A stretch of DNA of 11,909 bases, from contig JBARCX010000239.1 in the NCBI GenBank assembly GCA_049794535.1, forward strand, positions 1 through 11,909. Direction: 5' to 3'. Origin of the DNA: JBARCX01 sp049794535. Its GTDB lineage: Bacteria; Pseudomonadota; Gammaproteobacteria; Xanthomonadales; Rhodanobacteraceae. Position numbers and translations under genes: made by a program. This document shows positions 7,497 to 11,909 of the stretch, piece after piece. Position 1 is the stretch's first letter; every line of letters begins with the position of its first letter. The notes under the pieces are model-generated. The model was not told where the DNA came from. It worked only from the letters and a program-made list of their open reading frames with translations, and ran no database searches.

Positions 7497-7670
7497 ATGT
7501 CTAACACTCAAAGTCCAAAACGTAGCGGCTATCTCTTTATAGCTAGCGGCTGTTTGTTTTTTGCTGTCGCTCTGTTTGGTCAACACCCAGCCACCTATGG
7601 CTTCTTTGGTGTCGGAATCGCCTTCATTGCCATCGGCACATCGACTTTGCGTAAGGCAAAGCGTGAATAG
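7497..7670 (+). CDS. Small two-helix membrane protein, cassette-borne
   Basis: A 57-aa protein of unknown function. A short polar N-terminus (about 9 residues) is followed by two hydrophobic segments: GYLFIASGCLFFAVALFG (10-27) and, after QHPATY, GFFGVGIAFIAIGTSTL (34-50). A basic tail (RKAKRE) ends it. The ATG at 7497 is preceded by GGA at 7489-7491. An in-frame TTG at 7467 overlaps the attC core and is unlikely to be the start. The gene is alone in a 288-bp cassette (7467-7754). I do not recognise a named family; such short hydrophobic proteins are typical cassette cargo. Confidence 0.65.
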   Translation: MSNTQSPKRSGYLFIASGCLFFAVALFGQHPATYGFFGVGIAFIAIGTSTLRKAKRE

Positions 7671-7700
7671 GTGCAGTGATTTGGATACAAAGGGCTCCAT

Positions 7701-7760
7701 GTCTAACAACTTGTCCAAGCTGACGCGTGTACCGCGCGCCGCCTAACTCAAGCGTTAACG
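7701..7760 (+). other. attC-like site E, close match to the class 1 aadA attC
   Basis: The left box GTCTAAC (7701-7707) is exact consensus and the right core is GTTAACG (7754-7760). The site is 60 bp. The sequence from the left box to CCAAGCTGACGC, and the CCTAACTCAAGCGTTA segment near the right end, align base for base with few changes to the 60-bp attC of aadA cassettes as I remember it. This is the clearest single piece of evidence for the array. Confidence 0.85.
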
Positions 7761-7780
7761 CCTACGAGACTCTTTAGCCA

Positions 7781-8395
7781 ATGAACCTTGCTCTGTTTGA
7801 CTTCGATGGAACAATCACTGCTCGGGAGACCATGCCGAACTTCATGCGCGCGGCTGTTCGACCGTATCGTAAGTATCTCGGCGGCATGTTCCTCCTTCCC
7901 CTATTACTCGGTTACAAGGCCAAACTCGCCTCCGGCACCGTGATCCGAGCGGCCATCTGCTACGTTGGATTCAGGCGCATACCCACCCATGAGCTGGAGG
8001 CACACGGCCGTCAGTTCGCGCGAGATTTCCTGCCCACGAGGTTACGCCCAGAAGCCATGGCACGGATCGCATGGCACAAGAGCCGGGGCGATACCGTTGT
8101 GGTGGTTTCGGGCGGCTTGGACCTTTACCTCAGCCATTGGTGCGAAGAGCACGGCGTCGAGCTGCTGTGCTCGGTACTCGAGCAACGCGGGGGTAGATTC
8201 ACCGGCCGTTATCGTGGCCGACAGTGCGTCAAAGATGAGAAGGCACGCCTAGTTCAAGGGCGCTTCTCACTTTCCGAGTTCTCGCGCGTGTTTGCCTACG
8301 GTGACACCCCAGAGGATCGTGAGCTACTGGCCATGGCCCATGAGCCTTATTACCGTTGGCAGCCGGCATCCGCAGCTCAGTTGAGCGGGCGCTAA
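7781..8395 (+). CDS. HAD-IB family phosphatase (SerB-like)
   Basis: A 204-aa haloacid-dehalogenase hydrolase, probably cytoplasmic. Motif I is F-D7-F-D9-G-T (nucleophile Asp7, acid/base Asp9). Motif II is VVVVS110GG. The motif III lysine lies in VKDEKARL (151 or 154), and motif IV is YGDTPED (Asp175 and Asp179). A helical cap sits between motifs I and II, giving the IB subfamily to which phosphoserine phosphatase and related enzymes belong. The substrate cannot be read from the sequence. The ATG at 7781 starts 26 bp after the cassette cut point. The stop (TAA, 8393-8395) forms part of the left box of the next attC. All catalytic residues are present, so the gene is probably functional. Confidence 0.88.
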   Translation: MNLALFDFDGTITARETMPNFMRAAVRPYRKYLGGMFLLPLLLGYKAKLASGTVIRAAICYVGFRRIPTHELEAHGRQFARDFLPTRLRPEAMARIAWHKSRGDTVVVVSGGLDLYLSHWCEEHGVELLCSVLEQRGGRFTGRYRGRQCVKDEKARLVQGRFSLSEFSRVFAYGDTPEDRELLAMAHEPYYRWQPASAAQLSGR

Positions 8396-8447
8396 TAACT
8401 TTTAAGTGGCCGCGGCGACGCGTGCCGCTTAACTTAAGGCGTTAAAG
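8393..8447 (+). other. attC-like site F with strongly paired inner boxes
   Basis: The left box TAATAAC (8393-8399) includes the HAD stop codon. The right core GTTAAAG (8441-8447) fits except at the last base. The inner boxes TTAAGTGGC (starting about 8403) and GCCGCTTAA (8424-8432) pair over nine positions with one G-T pair. Length is 55 bp. The CCGCTTAACTTAAGGCGTTA stretch is close to the aadA-type right half. Confidence 0.75.
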
Positions 8448-8459
8448 GGCATATTCAAC

Positions 8460-8831
8460 ATGAAGATCATTGGCTTGGATCATGTGCAACTTGCCATGCC
8501 ACCCGGAGGCGAAGAGGCTGCGCGATCTTTTTACCATCAGGCATTGGGATTGACCGAGCTTGAGAAGCCGCCGCAACTCGCAGCCCGAGGCGGAGTCTGG
8601 TTTGCATGCGGCAGCTTACAACTTCATCTTGGCGTTGAAGATGAGTTCCGCCCAGCAAAAAAAGCCCATCCCGCACTTATTGTGAAACAACTGGACTCGC
8701 TGCTCGCTCAACTCCGTGAAGCCGGCTTTGAAGCACTTGATGACGTGTCCATTCCGGGAGTTCGACGTGCATTCACCGCCGACCCATTCGGCAACCGCAT
8801 CGAATTGATCGAAGCAGCAAACGATCTCTGA
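8460..8831 (+). CDS. VOC (glyoxalase-like) family protein, cassette-borne
   Basis: A 123-aa VOC protein with LDHVQLAMP (6-14), an AARSFYHQALGL helix (20-31), SLQLHLGVE (52-60), HPALIV (70-75) and DPFGNRIELIE (108-118). Candidate metal ligands His8, His56 or His70, and Glu115 are all present, unlike in the VOC gene at 273-665, so this protein could be a true metal-dependent enzyme or a drug/antibiotic-binding relative. The ATG at 8460 follows the attC core by 12 bp, leaving almost no leader. Translation may therefore depend on read-through from upstream. The TGA stop overlaps the left box of the next attC. The cassette is 431 bp (8442-8872). Confidence 0.87.
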   Translation: MKIIGLDHVQLAMPPGGEEAARSFYHQALGLTELEKPPQLAARGGVWFACGSLQLHLGVEDEFRPAKKAHPALIVKQLDSLLAQLREAGFEALDDVSIPGVRRAFTADPFGNRIELIEAANDL

Positions 8832-8878
8832 TCATTCGTTCAGGCCGATGCCGCTAACTACTCGCCCAAGCGTTAACC
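8827..8878 (+). other. attC-like site G
   Basis: Right core GTTAACC (8872-8878) is preceded by CAAGC. The left box TCTGATC (8827-8833) is degenerate and includes the VOC stop codon. The ATTCGTTCAGGCCGATGCCGC stretch that follows it (starting at 8834) is nearly the same as the corresponding aadA attC segment, as I remember it, though the centre is shortened. Length is about 52 bp. Confidence 0.68.
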
Positions 8879-8925
8879 AGTAAGATGAGTCCTGCTGCGC
8901 GGTCATACTCGAGAGGCTCGAAAAG

Positions 8926-9615
8926 ATGCATTCCGACAACAAGACGGCAAGACTGGCTGGCTTTCTGTACTTGGCTGACATTGTCACTGGCATCTTCAGT
9001 CTCATGTACGTTCCATCCCGGATCAACGCGCATGGCGACGCAGCCGCGACCGTAAAAAACATTCTGGCATCCGAGTCATTGTTTCGGCTTGGTACCGCAG
9101 TGGGTCTGATAAGCGATGTAGTCTTCCTGCTACTGCCACTCGTTTTGTACAAGCTGCTTAGTCAGGTGAACAAAAGCGTTGCTGTCCTCATGGTGGCGTT
9201 TGCCGTGGTCTACGTCCCGATAGGCTTCGTTGCGGTAGCCCATCAACTCGACATCATGTCGCTCTTGGATGGAGACAAGTACCAGCAGGTATTTCCCGCT
9301 GACAAGTTGCATGCCAGGGTGATGTTGTTACTCGATGCTTACGACAATCAGATTCTCGTCTCCGAAATCTTCTGGGGACTCTGGCTACTGCCGTTCGGAT
9401 ATCTCGTTTTCAAGTCCGGCTTTCTTCCCAGGGTTCTCGGCATCCTGCTGATAATGGGTTGCTTCAGTTACTTGATCAGCTTCTTCGCACAGATACTTTT
9501 CCCTCAGTACACCGTTCCTGGCTTCGTCATGTGGCCAGCCAGCCTTGGTGAAATCGGCATCTGCTTGTGGCTTCTGATTGTGGGTGTGCGTAAACCAGCG
9601 CATAGTGCCACCTAA
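8926..9615 (+). CDS. DUF4386 family membrane protein
   Basis: A 229-aa integral membrane protein of the DUF4386 family, function unknown. It begins with the family signature TARLAGFLYLADIVTGIFSLMYVPSRI (from residue 7). About six hydrophobic segments follow, near residues 12-28, 55-77, 84-107, 143-160, 167-190 and 199-220. The central soluble part DKYQQVFPADKLHARVMLLLDAYDNQILVSEIFWGLWLLPFGYLVFKSGFLPR and the final LGEIG...LW segment are also family features. GAGAGG at 8911-8916 is a plausible ribosome-binding site for the ATG at 8926. The stop codon TAA (9613-9615) lies within the left box of the next attC. The gene fills a 789-bp cassette (8873-9661). DUF4386 genes are also known as cassette cargo. 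Confidence 0.87.
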   Translation: MHSDNKTARLAGFLYLADIVTGIFSLMYVPSRINAHGDAAATVKNILASESLFRLGTAVGLISDVVFLLLPLVLYKLLSQVNKSVAVLMVAFAVVYVPIGFVAVAHQLDIMSLLDGDKYQQVFPADKLHARVMLLLDAYDNQILVSEIFWGLWLLPFGYLVFKSGFLPRVLGILLIMGCFSYLISFFAQILFPQYTVPGFVMWPASLGEIGICLWLLIVGVRKPAHSAT

Positions 9616-9667
9616 TTTTACCCAGGCAGAGACCAACACCACACGCCGCTTGGTTCAGGCGTTGGAT
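9610..9667 (+). other. attC-like site H with extrahelical base
   Basis: The right core GTTGGAT (9661-9667) is exact consensus. The left box ACCTAAT (9610-9616) contains the DUF4386 stop. L'' ACCCAGGC (9620-9627) pairs with L' GCTTGGT (9648-9654) through seven pairs, one of them G-T, leaving a single unpaired C. The L'-R' spacer TCAGGC is the same as in site C. Length is 58 bp. This is a well-formed attC. Confidence 0.75.
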
Positions 9668-9685
9668 CTAGAAATGGAGAAGCAA

Positions 9686-9853
9686 ATGAAGCATTACTTA
9701 GTTCTTGCTGCGCTGCTTATTTCTGCACTTGGCTGCTACATCGCTGGCAGTGCCGGCGGCGGCATCGCATTCATCTGCCTCGGTGTTCTGCTTGAGTTGA
9801 GCTTTTGGTTCCGCCTGTTCCAAAGACACCGCAATAGATCACAGCCTGTTTGA
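9686..9853 (+). CDS. Small two-helix membrane protein, cassette-borne
   Basis: A 55-aa protein with two hydrophobic segments: HYLVLAALLISALGCYIAG (3-21) and GGGIAFICLGVLLELSFWF (24-42). They are followed by a basic tail (RLFQRHRNRSQPV). GGAGA at 9676-9680 lies five bases before the ATG at 9686, so this start is preferred over the in-frame ATG at 9674. Cysteine 17 follows LISALG, which weakly resembles a lipobox, but the second helix argues against a simple lipoprotein. No family is recognised. The layout (short polar start, helix, tight turn, Gly-rich helix, basic end) parallels the 57-aa protein at 7497, although the sequences differ. Confidence 0.65.
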   Translation: MKHYLVLAALLISALGCYIAGSAGGGIAFICLGVLLELSFWFRLFQRHRNRSQPV

Positions 9854-9906
9854 TAGTTCGGCCATGCGCAGTATCGGTGCGCGGTCCAGCGGGCGAACCG
9901 TAAACG
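9848..9906 (+). other. Possible eroded attC (site I)
   Basis: GTTTGAT (9848-9854, overlapping the stop of the 55-aa gene) and GTAAACG (9900-9906) are roughly complementary. They are placed as outer boxes would be, 59 bp apart. Inner arms GTTCGGCC (9856-9863) and GGGCGAAC (9891-9898) pair at seven of eight positions. The spacers are only one base and the right core has GTA instead of GTT. The site is therefore either decayed or simply a hairpin. Confidence 0.3.
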
Positions 9907-10002
9907 AGCTACGTATTAATCAGGTGTGCTTCCGGGACTGGTGCTTCAGTCACCTTGGCCACAACTGCACTCGTGTATTTCTTCACCTTTAGCTGAGGTC
10001 TC

Positions 10003-10815
10003 ATGGGCGTTGTGCTTGAGTCGAACGTAGACACTTCCATGGCCGAGGCATACGAGGCGGCGCTCGTTCCGGGACTGATAGCACCCTGGGCCGAGGTGAT
10101 CGCTTCTGAGGCACAAATCGAAGCAGGCATGAGGGTTATCGACGTTGCTTGTGGGAGCGGCGTTGCAACGCGATATGCAGCACGCCTATGCGGCATGAGT
10201 GGCAAAGCGACAGGGGTCGATATCGATCTCGGAATGATCGAAGTCGCGAGAACGGTTGCCACCAGCGATAACTTGCCCACCGAATATCACTACGGCTCCG
10301 CGAGTGAGCTTCCGTTTGATTCCGAATCTTTCGATGCGGCCTTGTGCCTGCAGGGTCTTCAATACTTTCCGGATCAACCGAAGGCGATGGCCGAGCTGCA
10401 TCGGGTCATGCAGCCAAACTCAAGGCTAGTTGTCATCACCTGGAGCGAGATGCAGAGCTGCAAGGGCTATTGGGCGATGATTAGCGCCCTCGAGCGACGC
10501 AACATCGACGCTACCGCTATGCGAAAGCCGTTTGCCCTATCTGACCCAGTCGCCATGCGAGCGCTTGCTGAGGATGCCGGATTCAAACGCGTCGCTATTC
10601 GTACCGAGCAGCGCCCGGCCCGCTTCCCATCCGCAAGGTGCTTCGTCGATGCGATGGCGCAAGGCGCCCCTTCGTCTCGTCATGCGCTAGCGCATGTGCC
10701 TACGGCCGAGTGGTCCAACTTTCTGTCTGAAGTCGAGGATGCGCTTGCGCCCTGGCAACGCGACACTTGCGTTGAGTTTCCAATGGAGTGCAACGTACTT
10801 GAGGCACACCACTAG
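10003..10815 (+). CDS. Class I SAM-dependent methyltransferase
   Basis: A 270-aa protein with the Methyltransf_11/25 fold. Motif I is VIDVACGSGVATRYAARL (45-62), binding S-adenosylmethionine. The acidic end of strand 2 is GVDID (71-75). The ELPFDSESFDAALCLQGLQYF segment (102-122) is motif II/III, followed by the AELHRVMQPNSRLVVITW strand (130-147). The acceptor-binding C-terminal part (about 150-270) gives no substrate clue. The ATG at 10003 has GAGG four bases upstream (9995-9998); an alternative ATG lies at 10039. Length is usual and nothing is broken. It shares the plus orientation of the cassettes, but the attC-like sites on both sides are poor. It may be the last cassette, or a flanking gene. 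Confidence 0.87.
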   Translation: MGVVLESNVDTSMAEAYEAALVPGLIAPWAEVIASEAQIEAGMRVIDVACGSGVATRYAARLCGMSGKATGVDIDLGMIEVARTVATSDNLPTEYHYGSASELPFDSESFDAALCLQGLQYFPDQPKAMAELHRVMQPNSRLVVITWSEMQSCKGYWAMISALERRNIDATAMRKPFALSDPVAMRALAEDAGFKRVAIRTEQRPARFPSARCFVDAMAQGAPSSRHALAHVPTAEWSNFLSEVEDALAPWQRDTCVEFPMECNVLEAHH

Positions 10816-10896
10816 GCACTAGCCCGCAGGGCTGCCCGAGTGGCGGTACAAGATGGCCCGGCCAGACAGGCTGCGCCGTAAAGTCCTCCGCAGTTT

Positions 10897-10960
10897 GTCC
10901 TGATTCGTCAGGAGCCCACCCTAACTGCAGCGCACGTCTTACCCTTTTCATTTGTTAGCA
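10897..10960 (+). other. Possible degenerate attC (site J)
   Basis: A GTTAGCA core (10954-10960) keeps the GTTAG of the other sites. Upstream, CCTGATTCGTCAGGAGCC resembles the left half of site G (CTGATCATTCGTTCAGGCC). A CCCTAAC (10918-10924) is an alternative left box. Inner pairing is poor and the core is not preceded by GC. It is reported because it would close the methyltransferase cassette at a plausible length. Confidence 0.3.
10898..10913. terminator. Perfect 6-bp hairpin with TTCG loop
   Basis: TCCTGA (10898-10903) and TCAGGA (10908-10913) flank TTCG, 82 bp after the methyltransferase stop. UUCG tetraloop hairpins are very stable, but no T-run follows. It could mark the 3' end of the array transcript, or be the left half of a decayed attC ending at 10960. 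Confidence 0.35.
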
Positions 10961-10965
10961 CTTAG

Positions 10966-11236
10966 CAAGCGGGCGAGAACATCACCTTTGCGGTGTGGGC
11001 TGGTTTGCTCGGCGGTACCGTGGCCGCCGCGGCCGGGCTGATGGATTTCCAGCGGCAGGCGTTTGCTGCGGATTCCGGTGATGGCTGAACGGCCTTCTGG
11101 TCCGGTCTGAACAACGTGCTGGTGTCGGTCACCTTGCTGCTGTTGCCTAACTTGGCCTCCCAAATGGTCCGCTATGAGTGGCGGATACTGGGTTGTTCTC
11201 TACATGATGTGAAGCTCTTCGAGATTTACTCATAGC
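10966..11236 (+). pseudogene. Broken membrane-protein remnant
   Basis: One plus-strand frame reads like a membrane protein: AGENITFAVWAGLLGG and TVAAAAGLMDFQRQ, then an in-frame TGA (11086-11088), then TAFWSGLNNVLVSVTLLLLP and a polar tail to a TAG at 11234-11236. A stop (TAG, 10963-10965) precedes it and no proper start is present. The helix, GLxDF, loop, helix layout is reminiscent of DUF2231-type small membrane domains, but I cannot assign a family. With one nonsense codon and no start, it is most likely a decayed gene, perhaps a former cassette. Confidence 0.35.
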
Positions 11237-11305
11237 GACGCCCCACCAGCGTTTCCGTCATGCGAACTGTTTCCCTGAGATCTGAAACAAGCCCGCGCGC
11301 ACCCA

Positions 11306-11909
11306 TCAAATAATTTTAGGCAACTGCCAGTTAAAACGAACCGCCGCTATTCGCAACGTGAAGCACACGACGCCACCAAGCGACGCAGCCACGAGCGGAG
11401 GGCACCCGAGCCGTCGACCAACGACGACCACTGCCGCGCCAAGTAGGGCGGCGCTTGCATAGATGTTCGCGACCAGCACAATCGGCACTCGTGTGAGTAG
11501 CATGTCGCGCATGACACCTCCACCACAGCCGGTTATCGTTCCCATCAGCGTCGCGATGAACGGGTTGATCCCGAGGTCAAGTGCTTTCTCCGCGCCGGCT
11601 ACCGCAAATAGCGCGAGACCGGCGGCATCCAGAGTCGTCAGGAGCAGCGCGGGAACCGTCTCGATCTGTGTATGAAGCAGGAATGTGGCCAGCCCGGCGA
11701 CAAACGCGAGTGCCGGATAGCGCCAGTCACATATGGCGCTGGGCGGAGTGGCGCCAATCAGCAAGTCGCGGATGATGCCGCCGCCAAGCGCGACAATGAA
11801 TGACAGTACCAACACACCGAGCAGGTCCAGCTCGGTATGGATCGCCGTGTTGGCCCCCTCGATCGCAAACACCACTGTGCTCGGCGACATCGCCCAGGGC
11901 ACCACGCCA
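11306..11909 (-). CDS. TRIC/UPF0126 family membrane protein (YicG/YadS-like), probably 5'-partial
   Basis: Visible from the window edge to TGA at 11308-11306, about 199 residues. It has two homologous halves, each with the glycine-arginine motif of the prokaryotic TRIC (trimeric intracellular cation channel, UPF0126) family: ALGGGIIRDLLIG at about residues 39-51 and GCGGGVMRDMLLT in the second half. Hydrophobic segments surround them (for example YPALAFVAGLATFLL and PIVLVANIYASAALLGAAVVVV), giving about seven membrane helices. Family members are reported to conduct monovalent cations. The start of the first helix seems shorter than usual, so the true start may lie beyond 11909; a GTG at 11905 and an ATG at 11890 are in-frame alternatives. 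The gene converges on the cassette array. Confidence 0.85.
   Translation of the reverse strand, partial: GVVPWAMSPSTVVFAIEGANTAIHTELDLLGVLVLSFIVALGGGIIRDLLIGATPPSAICDWRYPALAFVAGLATFLLHTQIETVPALLLTTLDAAGLALFAVAGAEKALDLGINPFIATLMGTITGCGGGVMRDMLLTRVPIVLVANIYASAALLGAAVVVVGRRLGCPPLVAASLGGVVCFTLRIAAVRFNWQLPKII

Larger units (their letters stand above)
5464..10960 (+). mobile_element. Integron-type gene cassette array without a visible integrase (CALIN-like)
   Basis: Between mfd and the TRIC-like gene all genes are on the plus strand, are short and unrelated, and are separated by attC-like sites. Each site ends in a GTT-containing right core (5517, 5717, 6251, 7466, 7754, 8441, 8872, 9661). Four of the eight cores (GTTAGGC, GTTAGGT, GTTGGGT, GTTGGAT) match the GTTRRRY consensus exactly. 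Most are preceded by GC and by a short CAAG/CAGG-type spacer. Cassette lengths between successive cut points (G|TT) are 200, 534, 1215, 288, 687, 431, 789 and, less surely, 239 and 1054 bp. DUF1801, VOC and DUF4386 proteins and 55-60-aa membrane proteins are the sort of cargo known from chromosomal cassette arrays. No tyrosine recombinase with an IntI domain and no attI is present. The right limit is uncertain: the last clear attC ends at 9667, and the sites at about 9906 and 10960 are degenerate. Confidence 0.8.

Noticed and set aside
7230..7718. Minus-strand 162-codon frame over the rhtA tail and small membrane gene
   Set aside because: It runs through the structured attC-like region and antisense to a better-supported gene. 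No domain is recognisable, although its stretch over 7268-7440 is the only sizeable frame in that gap.
5464..10960. Reading the plus-strand gene string as one functional operon or defence island
   Set aside because: The genes share no pathway and are separated by attC-like sites with independent ends, so a cassette array explains the layout better. No known defence gene was seen.
5464..10960. Insertion sequence or prophage as the carrier
   Set aside because: No transposase, terminal inverted repeats, phage structural gene or tRNA attachment site is visible. Only attC-like repeats are present.
10700..11163. Minus-strand frames of 83 and 71 codons around the right flank
   Set aside because: No family resemblance; one is antisense to the methyltransferase end and the other to the membrane-protein remnant.

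Overview
The window looks like a chromosomal segment of a fairly GC-rich gammaproteobacterium, most likely of the Xanthomonadales (Rhodanobacteraceae or Xanthomonadaceae). I infer this from the Mfd protein, from the dispersed TTTCTTTGGG-type repeat at the left edge, and from the codon use. No rRNA, tRNA, CRISPR array or insertion sequence was seen.

Left part (1-5454), ordinary chromosome. A dispersed repeat with hairpins comes first. Next is a minus-strand pair with overlapping stop and start: an MmcQ/YjbR-type protein followed by a VOC-family protein. A divergent plus-strand GNAT acetyltransferase follows, then a strong hairpin, then the large transcription-repair coupling factor gene mfd (2002-5454).

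Central part (5464 to about 9667, probably to about 10960), an integron-like gene cassette array. Seven or eight short genes, all on the plus strand, follow one another: an alpha/beta-hydrolase fragment, a DUF1801 protein, an RhtA-type exporter, a 57-aa two-helix membrane protein, a HAD-IB phosphatase, a VOC protein, a DUF4386 membrane protein, a 55-aa two-helix protein and a SAM methyltransferase. Nearly every junction carries a G|TTRRRY-like core, usually preceded by C or GC. An RYYYAAC-like box lies about 55-76 bp upstream, and several junctions also have complementary inner L boxes. This is the architecture of attC recombination sites. The site after the 57-aa gene (7701-7760) closely resembles, from memory, the 60-bp attC of class 1 aadA cassettes. 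No integrase or attI is visible, so the array fits a CALIN (cluster of attC sites lacking an integron integrase) or the distal part of a chromosomal integron. The first attC begins 10 bp after the mfd stop codon.

Right part (10816-11909). Here there is a stretch of eroded DNA with a UUCG-loop hairpin, a doubtful attC-like site and a broken membrane-protein remnant. It is followed by a minus-strand TRIC/UPF0126 channel-like gene that runs towards the array and probably begins outside the window.

The cassette genes do not form one pathway. They read as independent accessory functions (export, detoxification-type VOC, phosphatase, methyltransferase, small membrane proteins). Mfd is a core repair gene that happens to flank the array.
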